NCBI GenBank assembly: GCA_963833375.1
Contig: CAWHXR010000010.1
Coordinates: 124,001 to 188,000, forward strand
Origin: DASUPK01 sp963833375
GTDB taxonomy: Bacteria; Actinomycetota; Thermoleophilia; Solirubrobacterales; 70-9
DNA length: 64,000 nucleotides
Direction: 5' to 3'
The notes under the pieces: generated by a model
The model's input: the letters and a program-made list of their open reading frames with translations, nothing else
What the model was told of the DNA's origin: nothing
Database searches by the model: none
Shown here: one piece after another, positions 17,337-24,833 of the stretch
Numbering within the stretch: the first letter of the stretch is position 1
How the letters are laid out: each line of letters begins with the position of its first letter
Program-made: the position numbers and the translations under genes

Positions 17337-17860
17337 CGGACGGCGAGGGCACCCCCGCCCCGGGCGCCGGCCAGCCGGCCCAGCCCGAGCCGCAGGAGCC
17401 GGCCGCACAGCCGCAGCCGAGCCAGGCAGCGCCGGCGGGCAACGGCGCGAAGCCGCCGGAGGAGATGAGCGTCGGCGAGCTCGTCTTCGAGGTCTCGGAC
17501 CGGGCCTCGGTCCTGGTCCGCGAGGAGATCGAGCTCGCCAAGGCCGAGGTCACCGAGAAGGTCAACAGCCTGCTGCGCGGCTCGGTGGCCGGGCTGGCCG
17601 CGGGCGTCTTCGCACTGCTGGCGCTGGCCCTGCTCATGCACGGGGTCGCCTGGCTGCTCAACGACCTCGTCTTCAACGACCCCTGGGCCGGCTTCTTCGT
17701 CGAGGCCGGGCTGTTCCTCCTGATCGGCGCGGGCGCCGGGTTGTTCGCATGGCGCTCCTTCAAGCGAGCGGCCCCGCCGACCCCCGACATGGCGATCGAG
17801 CAGGCGAAGGAGATCAAGGCGGCCTTCGAGGCACCGAACGAACAGGAGGACTCACCATGA
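17333..17860 (+). CDS. Holin-X/phage-holin-superfamily membrane protein
   Basis: 175 residues: a proline/glutamine/alanine-rich disordered N terminus (1-45), an amphipathic region (VGELVFEVSDRASVLVREEI) and two transmembrane segments (about 85-108 and 122-143). This is the pattern of the actinobacterial holin-X family. Despite the name these are chromosomal housekeeping membrane proteins, usually beside DUF3618, and not evidence of a prophage. GTG 17333 and the stop at 17858-17860 both overlap the neighbours, which argues for a three-gene unit. A role in envelope stress or membrane organisation is a guess. Confidence 0.82.
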   Translation: MTDGEGTPAPGAGQPAQPEPQEPAAQPQPSQAAPAGNGAKPPEEMSVGELVFEVSDRASVLVREEIELAKAEVTEKVNSLLRGSVAGLAAGVFALLALALLMHGVAWLLNDLVFNDPWAGFFVEAGLFLLIGAGAGLFAWRSFKRAAPPTPDMAIEQAKEIKAAFEAPNEQEDSP

Positions 17861-18129
17861 GCACGCCCGCGGGCCGGACCCTTTCAAGCCGAGGCAACGG
17901 GCGCTGGTCTCCGCCGCCTCCCGGGACTCGCTCGGCCGAGGAGATCCGCCGCGACATCGTCGAGCAGCGCCAGGAGCTCTCGCGGTCGGTCGAGGCCCTG
18001 CGAACGCGTTGGGTGCAGGTGACGGACGTCCGCCGTCAGATCCGCGAGCACCGCACGGAGATCGCGGTCGGCGCGGCCGTCGTCGGCTTCTTGATCGGCG
18101 GGGCGATCGCGCTCCGCCGCCGGCGCTAG
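17857..18129 (+). CDS. DUF3618-family protein
   Basis: 90 residues. The DUF3618 core is RSAEEIRRDIVEQRQELSRS (an anti-sigma-like or coiled-coil amphipathic helix) followed by one C-terminal transmembrane segment (residues 67-85) ending in RRRR. ATG 17857 overlaps the holin-X stop and has AGGAGGA 7 nt upstream. Third member of the small membrane-protein operon 17202-18129. Function is not known for the family. Confidence 0.82.
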   Translation: MSTPAGRTLSSRGNGRWSPPPPGTRSAEEIRRDIVEQRQELSRSVEALRTRWVQVTDVRRQIREHRTEIAVGAAVVGFLIGGAIALRRRR

Positions 18130-18141
18130 GCCCGGCGAGGC

Positions 18142-19011
18142 TCAGAACTCGAGCAGCGACTTCGGGACGCCGCCGACGCCCAGCAGTCCCGGGCCGACGT
18201 GCGCTCCGATCACCGGCCCGATCTCCGAGGTGAAGACCGGGTCGCAGCCGAAGATCGGCTTGCACGCCTCGACCAGCCGGCCGGCGTTCTCCGGGTCCTG
18301 GACGTGCTGGACGACCCAGGCGTCCGCGCCGGCCTCGTGGCGCTGGCGCGCGTAGTCGACCATCCGCTCGAACGCGCGGCTCCGGGTGCGGACGCGCTCG
18401 ACCGGGGTGATCTCCTCCTCGAGGGTGAGGATCGGCTTGATCTTCAGCGTGGTGCCGATCCAGGCGCGAGCCGCCCCGATGCGGCCCCCACGGCGCAGGT
18501 AGTCGAGCGTGTCGACCGCGAACCAGATCTTGAGAGCCTCGCGGACGGCGTCGGCGCGCTCCTTGGCCTCGGCGGCGCCGGCGCCCTGCTCGGCGGCGCG
18601 GGCCGCCGCCAGGATCATCAGGCCCATGCCGCCGCAGCCGGTCCGCGAGTCGCAGACGACGATCCGCTCGCCGCCCTTGCCCTCGGCGGTGAGCCGCTCC
18701 CGAGCCTGCGTCGCCGACTCGTACGTGCCGGAGATGCCCGACGAGAGGTGGATCGAGATGATCTCCTTGCCCTTGGCGAGCAGCGGCTCGTAGACAGCGA
18801 TGAAGTCGCCGACCGACGGCTGGGATGTGGTCACGGGCTGGTCCGAGACCCGGAGTCGTTCGTAGAACGCATGCAGGTCGGTGAGGTCGGACTCCCGATC
18901 CTGCTCGCCCTCGATTCCCACATAGAGGCTGACGAGCCACACGTCGTGCTTCGCGAGCAGCTCAGGCAGCAGATACGAGGTCGTGTCGGCGACGACCGCG
19001 GTCGAGGGCAT
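18142..19011 (-). CDS. DegV-family fatty-acid-binding protein
   Basis: 289 residues. DegV proteins bind a fatty acid in a two-domain fold, and in Firmicutes act as FakB carriers for fatty acid kinase. The N-terminal VADTTSYLLPELL, the TSQPSVGDF loop, the ISIHLSSGISGTY segment and DTLDYLRRGGRIG with KPILTLEEE are family signatures. No FakA kinase is nearby, so the role here is uncertain. It diverges from the SDR gene at 19037 across only 25 bp. Confidence 0.92.
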   Translation of the reverse strand: MPSTAVVADTTSYLLPELLAKHDVWLVSLYVGIEGEQDRESDLTDLHAFYERLRVSDQPVTTSQPSVGDFIAVYEPLLAKGKEIISIHLSSGISGTYESATQARERLTAEGKGGERIVVCDSRTGCGGMGLMILAAARAAEQGAGAAEAKERADAVREALKIWFAVDTLDYLRRGGRIGAARAWIGTTLKIKPILTLEEEITPVERVRTRSRAFERMVDYARQRHEAGADAWVVQHVQDPENAGRLVEACKPIFGCDPVFTSEIGPVIGAHVGPGLLGVGGVPKSLLEF

Positions 19012-19036
19012 TGAGGCTTTCTAACATGCAAGCCCT

Positions 19037-20089
19037 ATGTCGAAGACGCTCGTCACCGGCGGGACGGGCTTCGTCGGGCTCCACGTGGTCAGGGAACTAG
19101 CCCGCCGGGGCGACGATCTGAGGCTGCTGGTCCGCCAGGGCAGCAACACGAAGCCGCTCGAGGGGATCGAATACGAGCGCGCCACCGGCGATGTCACCGA
19201 CCGCGGATCGGTACGGAGGGCGATGAAGGGGGTCGAGCGGGTCTTCCACATAGCCGGCACGACTTCGATGCGGACCCGGGCCCGTGGCCACGTCTTCGAG
19301 GTGAACGTCCAGGGCACGAAGAACGTGATGGAGGAGGCCCTCCGCGCCGGGGTCGTTCGCGCGATCCTCACCTCCAGCTCCAGCGCCGTCGGCGCCGCTC
19401 GGCCCGGCGAGACGATCGACGAGGACCAGCCGTTCACCGTGGGCAGGCTGGGGATCGCCTACATCAACTCCAAGCACGAGGCGGAGCTGGTCTCGATGCG
19501 CGTGGCGGCCAAGGGCCTGTCGGTCGTGATCGTCAACCCGTCGTTCGTCCTCGGGCCCGACGACCCCAATCCGAGCGGCACCTCGAACGCACTGGTCCGC
19601 CGCCTTCTGCTTCGCCGCATCCCCGGCTACCTGGACGGAGCGATCAACATCGTCGACGTCCGGGACGTCGCCAAGGGGCACGTGCTGGCGGACGAGCGCG
19701 GTGAGGAGGGCGAGCGCTACCTGCTCACCGGCCGGAACTTCACGCTGCAGCGGCTGTTCGCCGACCTCAGCAGGATCGCGAACGTCCCGCCGCCGCCGGT
19801 GCGGATGCAGGGCCGTCTGGTGCTGGCCGGGGTGGAGGCGATGGAGCTCGTCGGACTGCGACTGCCGACCTCCGCGGACGAGGTCCGCTCGGGGACGCAG
19901 TGGTTCACCTATCGCAACGACAAGGCCCGCAACAAGCTCGGCTGGGAGCCGCGCCCGCACGAGGAGACCCTCGAGGACACGGTCCGCTGGCAGCTCGAGG
20001 AGCTCGGCGAGCGCGCGGAGGGGCACCGGCTCACCGACCTCGCCCTCCGCACGACCGGCGGCGCGCTGCGCATGCTTCCCTTCAGCTGA
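19037..20089 (+). CDS. NAD-dependent epimerase/dehydratase (extended SDR)
   Basis: 350 residues with GGTGFVGLHVVRELARRG as dinucleotide-binding motif, a serine-rich catalytic strand (ILTSSSSAVGA) and YINSKHEAE as the YxxxK motif; the C terminus NKLGWEPRPHEETLEDTVRW is typical. It is close to hopanoid-associated sugar epimerase (HpnA) and dihydroflavonol-4-reductase-type proteins. TAACAT at 19022-19027 lies 9 nt before the ATG and suggests leaderless transcription. Its TGA overlaps the ATG of the next gene at 20089. Confidence 0.9.
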   Translation: MSKTLVTGGTGFVGLHVVRELARRGDDLRLLVRQGSNTKPLEGIEYERATGDVTDRGSVRRAMKGVERVFHIAGTTSMRTRARGHVFEVNVQGTKNVMEEALRAGVVRAILTSSSSAVGAARPGETIDEDQPFTVGRLGIAYINSKHEAELVSMRVAAKGLSVVIVNPSFVLGPDDPNPSGTSNALVRRLLLRRIPGYLDGAINIVDVRDVAKGHVLADERGEEGERYLLTGRNFTLQRLFADLSRIANVPPPPVRMQGRLVLAGVEAMELVGLRLPTSADEVRSGTQWFTYRNDKARNKLGWEPRPHEETLEDTVRWQLEELGERAEGHRLTDLALRTTGGALRMLPFS

Positions 20090-20382
20090 TGGGCGAGCCT
20101 CGCCGCGTCCTCTACCGCTGCCCGACCCCAACGAACGTCCTCTGCCCCTGCGGCGCGGTCGCCCGGCGTCTGAGGAAGCTCGGCCTCGAATACCGGACCG
20201 AGCGCGTTCCCTACCGGCGCGCCAGCCGGCCGGAGATCGTCGAGCTCACCGGGATGAAGTACGTACCGGTCCTGATCGACGGGGACGAGGTGATCAGCGA
20301 CTCGCGGCGCATCCGTCAGTACCTCGACTCGACCTACGGCGAAGAAGGCAAGCCGGCGCCGGATCCACCGCCGGCTGGTTGA
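20089..20382 (+). CDS. Glutathione S-transferase N-terminal/glutaredoxin-like protein
   Basis: 97 residues with a thioredoxin fold as in the GST N-terminal domain: LYRCPTPTNVLCPCGAVARR (first strand and helix; the cysteines are not a plain CxxC at the usual site), the cis-proline segment MKYVPVLIDGDEVISDSRRI and QYLDSTYG. There is no C-terminal GST helical domain. ATG 20089 overlaps the preceding stop. Many actinobacteria lack glutathione, so the thiol partner is unclear. Confidence 0.8.
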   Translation: MGEPRRVLYRCPTPTNVLCPCGAVARRLRKLGLEYRTERVPYRRASRPEIVELTGMKYVPVLIDGDEVISDSRRIRQYLDSTYGEEGKPAPDPPPAG

Positions 20383-20481
20383 TCCGGTCGCCCACATCCG
20401 ACCCGGGATTTCGACGTCCTCAGCGGCCAATTGGCGGCTGGCATCCGGGATCGGCCAGCGAGAGCTCTACAATCCAGGTCG

Positions 20482-20856
20482 ATGAGTGAGAACCTTCAGC
20501 CCATCACGCTGACCGACAAGGCGGCGACCAAGGTCAAGGAGCTGCTCGGCGAGCAGGAGAACGGAGCCGAGCAGGCTCTGCGCGTCGCTGTTCGCGGCGG
20601 CGGTTGCTCGGGCTTCCAGTACGCCCTCGCCTTCGACTCCCCCAAGGAGGACGACCACCGCTTCGAGAACCAGGGCGTGGCAGTCGTCGTCGACAAGACG
20701 AGCATGCAGTTCGTCTTCGGCTCCGAGGTGGACTGGGTCGACGGCCTCCAGGGCGCCGGCTTCTCGGTCAACAACCCGAACGTCGTCGCGGCCTGTGGCT
20801 GCGGCTCCTCGTTCCAGGTCCGCGAGGACACGGCCGAGTCGGCCGCCGCGGTCTAG
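20482..20856 (+). CDS. erpA: A-type iron-sulfur cluster carrier (IscA/ErpA family)
   Basis: 124-residue HesB/IscA-fold protein that carries Fe-S clusters to apoproteins. The three conserved cysteines are C42 (GGGCSGFQ) and C105/C107 (AACGCGSSF). TACAAT at 20468-20473 with an 8-nt spacer to ATG 20482 suggests a leaderless mRNA. It is convergent with the Grx and BolA genes, which also serve Fe-S trafficking. The ErpA name is by family resemblance; IscA or SufA type cannot be excluded. Confidence 0.9.
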   Translation: MSENLQPITLTDKAATKVKELLGEQENGAEQALRVAVRGGGCSGFQYALAFDSPKEDDHRFENQGVAVVVDKTSMQFVFGSEVDWVDGLQGAGFSVNNPNVVAACGCGSSFQVREDTAESAAAV

Positions 20857-20874
20857 CGCGATCCTCGCTGGCGA

Positions 20875-21282
20875 CTAGCGCTCGATCTGGATCGGGGGGC
20901 TCTGCTGCGGGTCCGCCTCGAGCTCCTGCTTGGCCGACATGGCCGGGCGCTCCGGCTGCTGGACGCCGAGGAGGCTCGCGAGCTCACCTGAGTCGTCCAT
21001 CTCCTCGATGATGTCGCAGCCGCCCACCAGCTCGCCGTCGACGTAGAGCTGGGGGAAGGTCTGCCAGTCGGAGATCTCGGCGGTCACCTCTCGGAGCGGC
21101 TGCAAGGCCGGCAGCACGTCGAGGGCGGCGTACTCGACCCCATAGGTCTCGAGCACGTTCACCACCCGCATCGAGAAACCACAGCGGGGCTGCTCCGGGG
21201 TCCCCTTCATGAAGAGCAGGATCTGGTTGTCCCGGATCAGCTCCTCGACCCTGTCCTTGAGAGTGGGTTCATTCATCGCCAC
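20875..21282 (-). CDS. Monothiol glutaredoxin (Grx4/GrxD family)
   Basis: 135 residues. The monothiol site CGFS is present with C34, preceded by KGTPEQPRCGF; SDWQTFPQLYVDGELVGGCDI holds the cis-proline and the glutathione/cluster-binding GGCD loop. A C-terminal tail of about 28 residues (after LLGVQQPE) is not part of the fold. Monothiol Grx proteins bind a [2Fe-2S] cluster together with BolA, and the BolA gene is directly upstream in the same direction (19-bp gap). ATG 21276 is a possible alternative start. Confidence 0.93.
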   Translation of the reverse strand: MAMNEPTLKDRVEELIRDNQILLFMKGTPEQPRCGFSMRVVNVLETYGVEYAALDVLPALQPLREVTAEISDWQTFPQLYVDGELVGGCDIIEEMDDSGELASLLGVQQPERPAMSAKQELEADPQQSPPIQIER

Positions 21283-21301
21283 CCATCCATCATAGGGGGC
21301 G

Positions 21302-21538
21302 CTAGCCCGGCATCGACGTCCTGATCGAGAGGGCGTGGATCGAACCGTCGTCGAAGCGGGTCTGGACCGCCTTCTTGACCAGCTTGTGCTGCTCGATCCG
21401 CGAGAGGCCCTCGAACTGGGACGCGGCGACGGTGGCGCGCAGGTGGTCCTGCGTGCCGGTCTCGTCGACCACCTCGACCTGGGCGCCGGGCAGCGAGGCC
21501 TCGATCATCAGCCGCACCTCTTCGGTGGAGATCGCCAT
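21302..21538 (-). CDS. BolA-family protein
   Basis: 78 residues, small KH-like fold. VEVVDETGTQDHLRATV and FEGLSRIEQHKLVKKA, then IHALSIRT, match the BolA family, with the histidines used for [2Fe-2S] binding next to Grx. ATG 21538 is used because it begins MAISTEEVRLMIEASLPGA, the usual BolA N terminus. It forms a two-gene operon with the monothiol glutaredoxin downstream. Confidence 0.92.
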   Translation of the reverse strand: MAISTEEVRLMIEASLPGAQVEVVDETGTQDHLRATVAASQFEGLSRIEQHKLVKKAVQTRFDDGSIHALSIRTSMPG

Positions 21539-21555
21539 GGGCGGCGATTCTACGG

Positions 21556-22683
21556 TCAGCCGACAGCGGCGCCGATCAGCGAGCCGATGCCGAAGGTGAC
21601 GCCGGCGGCGGCGAGGCCGATCAGCAGCTGGCGGACGCCGGAGAAGAGGGCCGAGCGACCGGTCATCACGGTGATCATCGCGCCGATCCCGAACAGCGCC
21701 AGCGCGCTGGCCGACACCGTGGTGACGACCGCCGCCGCCCCGCCGAGGAAGAAGTAGGGGGCCACGGGGATGATCGCCCCGGTGACGAAGAAGACGAACG
21801 ACGAGCCCGCAGCGACCCAGGCCGATCCGCCCAGCTCCTCGGGGTCGATGCCCAGCTCCTGCCGTGCCATCTCGTCCAGTGCCCGCCCCTCGTCGCTCAT
21901 GATCGTGTCGGCCAGGCGCTTCGCCTCCCCTTCGGGCAGCCCCTTCGACCGGTAGAGCAGGGCGAGCTCCTCGCGCTCGCCCTCCGGGAACTCGCGGATC
22001 TCCTCGCGCTCGGTGGTGAGCTGGCGCTGGTAGAGCTCGCGGGAGCTCTGCACGGAGATCCACTCGCCCATCGCCATCGAGCAGGCTCCGGCGAGCAGCC
22101 CGGCGAGACCGGTGATCAGGATCTCCTTGGTGGCGACGCTCGCCCCGGCGACGCCCATCACCAGGCTGAGGTTGGAGACCAGGCCGTCGTTGGCGCCGAG
22201 CACGGCGGCCCGGAGCGTGTTGCCGCCCACCGCGCGGTGCCGGCCCTCCAGCCGCGCGATCGCCCCGGCGGCGACGCCGGGTGGGGCCATCGAGCTGACC
22301 CGGTCGAGCAGGCGGGCGTGGGACTGCTCCTCCGACGCCAGCGGGGTCCCGGCCGCCTCCGGTTGGTCGTCGTAGGCGTGCTGGTTCGCCTGCTCCCGCT
22401 CGGTCATCGTGCTCAACAGGATCCCCGGCCCCAGCCGGCGCGAGAGCAAGATCAGCAGGCGAGCGCGCCAGCTTGGACGCGCCTCGGCGGGCGGGGCGCC
22501 CCCCTCCTTGGCCAGGCGCTCGCCCCAGAACTCGGCGTGGCGCTGCTCGGTCCGGGCGAGGCGCCCGTAGATCTCGGAGAGGGCGGAGTCCGGCTCGGCG
22601 GCCGCCATCGCCCGGTAGATGGCGGCGCCATCGACCTCGTCCTGCCAGTTGTCGCGGTAGCGGGAGACGTCGGAGGACGTCAT
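21556..22683 (-). CDS. Membrane-bound ferritin (MbfA-like): ferritin-like domain + VIT1/CCC1 transporter
   Basis: 375 residues. The N-terminal ~140 residues form a rubrerythrin/ferritin-like diiron domain (EVDGAAIYRAM, EQRHAEFW, EEQSHARL). The C-terminal ~220 residues are a VIT1/CCC1 iron/manganese transporter with five hydrophobic segments; AAVLGANDGLVSNLSLVMGV is the family signature of the first helix. The domain order is that of MbfA, an iron exporter in alphaproteobacteria. It lies 18 bp upstream of bolA and 24 bp downstream of fprA on the same strand, so iron efflux, Fe-S trafficking and electron supply could be expressed together. Confidence 0.9.
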   Translation of the reverse strand: MTSSDVSRYRDNWQDEVDGAAIYRAMAAAEPDSALSEIYGRLARTEQRHAEFWGERLAKEGGAPPAEARPSWRARLLILLSRRLGPGILLSTMTEREQANQHAYDDQPEAAGTPLASEEQSHARLLDRVSSMAPPGVAAGAIARLEGRHRAVGGNTLRAAVLGANDGLVSNLSLVMGVAGASVATKEILITGLAGLLAGACSMAMGEWISVQSSRELYQRQLTTEREEIREFPEGEREELALLYRSKGLPEGEAKRLADTIMSDEGRALDEMARQELGIDPEELGGSAWVAAGSSFVFFVTGAIIPVAPYFFLGGAAAVVTTVSASALALFGIGAMITVMTGRSALFSGVRQLLIGLAAAGVTFGIGSLIGAAVG

Positions 22684-22706
22684 CGCGCCCAGACGCTACC
22701 GGTGCT

Positions 22707-24113
22707 TCAGGCCGATTGCCGGACCTCGACGCCGGCGGCCTCGACCAGGTCCTCCACCCGGCAGAACTTGACCCGCGGGCGGCCGTGGGGCTTGCCGGCC
22801 TCCACCTCGGCGGCGTCGATGGCCTGCCAGTGCTCGAAGGTGATGTGGTCCGGCTTGCGCTCCTCGAGCAGCGACTCGATCGCGCCGCGGTCCGAGGCGA
22901 GCTCCGCGTCGGGGACCTTCCCGGCCTCGACGTCCGCGAACAGGTTGTCGACCGTCTCCTGGGCGTCCTTCTTGTTGGTGCCGATCACGCCCGAGGGCCC
23001 TCGCTTGATCCAGCCGACGGCGTAGAGGCCCGGCACCTGGGTGCCGTCCTCCTGAACGCAGCCGCCATCGTTGGCGATGGTCCCGCCGCGCTCATCGAAG
23101 GGGACGCCGTCGATCGGGATGCCCTTGTAGCCGATCGAGCGCAGCACCAGGCCACACTCGATCGTCTCGCGCTCCCCGGTGTCGACGGCGCGGACCCGGC
23201 CGGCATCGTCGCGCTGCAGCTCGTTGCGGCCGACCACGATCCGCTCAACCTTGCCGTCGCCCTGGATCTCGACGGGGGAGCGCAGGAAGCGCATGACGAT
23301 CTTCTTGTTCTTGCCCTCCGGCTCGCGGCTGGAGAACTCGGTCAAGATCTCGACGTTGCGGCGGTTGGTCGGGTCGGCTTCGTCCGAGTCGAGCCACTCG
23401 CGGCTGAGCTCGTCCAGCTCCATCTCGGCCTGGTCGATGTCGATGTCGGCGTCGACCATCTCGCCGAGCTCCCGAACCTCCGGATTGGTGAACGCCGCCT
23501 GCGCGGGGCCGCGGCGGCCGAGCACGACGATCTCCTTCACCGAGGAGCCTGCGAAAGCCTCGATCGCATGGTCGGCCGTGTCCGTGCCCTCGAGCTCCCC
23601 GCGGGTGAGCGCCAGCATCCGCGCGACGTCGGCGGCGACGTTCCCGTTGCCGATCACCACCACGCGCTCGCAGGAGAGGTTGAACTCGCGATCGGCGAAG
23701 TCGGGGTGGGCGTTGTACCAGTTGACGAACTCGGTGGCCGGATGGCTGCCGGGCAGCTCCTCGCCCGGGATCCCGAGCTGGCGGTCGGTCGCCGTGCCGT
23801 AGGCGAAGACGACGGCGTGGTAGCGCTCGCGCAGCTCCTCGACGGAGACGTCGCGGCCGACCTCGACGTTCCCGAAGAAGCGGAACTCGGGCCGGGCGGC
23901 CGTCTTCTCGTAGACGCGGATCACCGACTTGATCTTCGGGTGGTCGGGCGCGACGCCGAAGCGCACCAGCCCGTAGGGCGTGGGCAGCCTGTCGAACATG
24001 TCGACCTCGGCGTGCGTCCCCTCGTGCTTGAGCACGTGCTCGGCCGTGTAGAAGCCGGCCGGCCCCGAACCGACGATCGCAACGCGCAGCGGGTCTTCCT
24101 CTGAGCCGATCAC
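22707..24113 (-). CDS. fprA: Ferredoxin/flavodoxin-NADP+ reductase (FprA type)
   Basis: 468-residue FAD- and NADP-binding oxidoreductase of the adrenodoxin-reductase family. VAIVGSGPAGFYTAE binds FAD; LPTPYGLVRFGVAPDHP is the highly conserved following segment; VVVIGNGNVAADVARML binds NADP; VGWIKRGPSGVIGTNKKDA near the C terminus is a family signature. It moves electrons between NADPH and ferredoxins, and so could serve P450s or Fe-S assembly. Same strand as chdC (24-bp gap), so probably co-transcribed. Confidence 0.95.
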   Translation of the reverse strand: MIGSEEDPLRVAIVGSGPAGFYTAEHVLKHEGTHAEVDMFDRLPTPYGLVRFGVAPDHPKIKSVIRVYEKTAARPEFRFFGNVEVGRDVSVEELRERYHAVVFAYGTATDRQLGIPGEELPGSHPATEFVNWYNAHPDFADREFNLSCERVVVIGNGNVAADVARMLALTRGELEGTDTADHAIEAFAGSSVKEIVVLGRRGPAQAAFTNPEVRELGEMVDADIDIDQAEMELDELSREWLDSDEADPTNRRNVEILTEFSSREPEGKNKKIVMRFLRSPVEIQGDGKVERIVVGRNELQRDDAGRVRAVDTGERETIECGLVLRSIGYKGIPIDGVPFDERGGTIANDGGCVQEDGTQVPGLYAVGWIKRGPSGVIGTNKKDAQETVDNLFADVEAGKVPDAELASDRGAIESLLEERKPDHITFEHWQAIDAAEVEAGKPHGRPRVKFCRVEDLVEAAGVEVRQSA

Positions 24114-24137
24114 AGCGAGCCGGAAAGGGTAGTGGGA

Positions 24138-24833
24138 TTACGCCGGGGTGACGGCGGTGGCGGCGGTGCCGTCGAGCGCGTCGAGCGTGCGCCCGAGGGA
24201 CATCGAGACGCAGGTGAAGATCGGGGTGTCGCGGAGCGTGTAAGCGCTCGACTCGGTGCCGCGCAGCTCCTGGACGAGGTCGAGGAACTCGCCAGGGTCA
24301 TCGCCCTCGAAGGAGACGACGAACTCCTGGTCGTCGAGGCCGAAGGAATAGGCGGTGTTGATCGAGATCTCGGGATAGCGGCGGCCGACCTCGATGTGGT
24401 TGGCCATGATCCGCTGTCGCTCCTCGATCGGCAGGCCGTACCACTCCCGCTTCTTCTCGAACGGATAGACGAAGAGGTACTTGCGATCGGAGACGCAGAT
24501 CTCCGGGCGGGACTCCTGCTCCGAGTAGGGCGAGGGCTTGGTCATCGCCAGGTAGGAGTAGGGGATGGAGGCCCAGCGGGCGAGGCCGCTCTGGCTGAGG
24601 ACGACGTGGAAGGTATGGATTTCCTCGAGGATCGGGCTCTGGCTGAGCAGCAGGAGGTCGGTGTCGCCGCGGGTGCCGACCGTCGAATACGCTCGCAGCG
24701 AGCGGTCCTCGGCGAAGTCCTCGCAGGCGGCCTGGAACTCCGCCTTGTCGGCGGCCCGCTCCTCGGCGCTGCGCCGGCGCCAGGCGGGGTCGAGCTTGAA
24801 GAACGTGAACTTGACGAAGGTGCGGCCGGTCAC
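24138..24833 (-). CDS. chdC: Coproheme decarboxylase (HemQ; chlorite-dismutase fold)
   Basis: 231 residues. ChdC performs the last step of the coproporphyrin-dependent heme pathway of Gram-positives: oxidative decarboxylation of coproheme to heme b. Y132 in EWYGLP corresponds to the catalytic tyrosine of actinobacterial enzymes, and H146 in MANHIEVGRRYPEI is the proximal ligand. No chlorite-dismutase distal arginine motif is recognised. First gene of the minus-strand iron/heme series; its 5' end overlaps the start region of the divergent membrane-protein gene. Confidence 0.93.
   Translation of the reverse strand: MTGRTFVKFTFFKLDPAWRRRSAEERAADKAEFQAACEDFAEDRSLRAYSTVGTRGDTDLLLLSQSPILEEIHTFHVVLSQSGLARWASIPYSYLAMTKPSPYSEQESRPEICVSDRKYLFVYPFEKKREWYGLPIEERQRIMANHIEVGRRYPEISINTAYSFGLDDQEFVVSFEGDDPGEFLDLVQELRGTESSAYTLRDTPIFTCVSMSLGRTLDALDGTAATAVTPA

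Noticed and set aside
17333..17860. Phage holin gene as a sign of a prophage
   Set aside because: No other phage genes are near; holin-X/DUF3618 proteins are ordinary chromosomal genes in actinobacteria.
24138..24833. Functional chlorite dismutase
   Set aside because: Actinobacterial ChdC features (Tyr132, His146) and heme context fit coproheme decarboxylase; the distal arginine region of true chlorite dismutases was not recognised.
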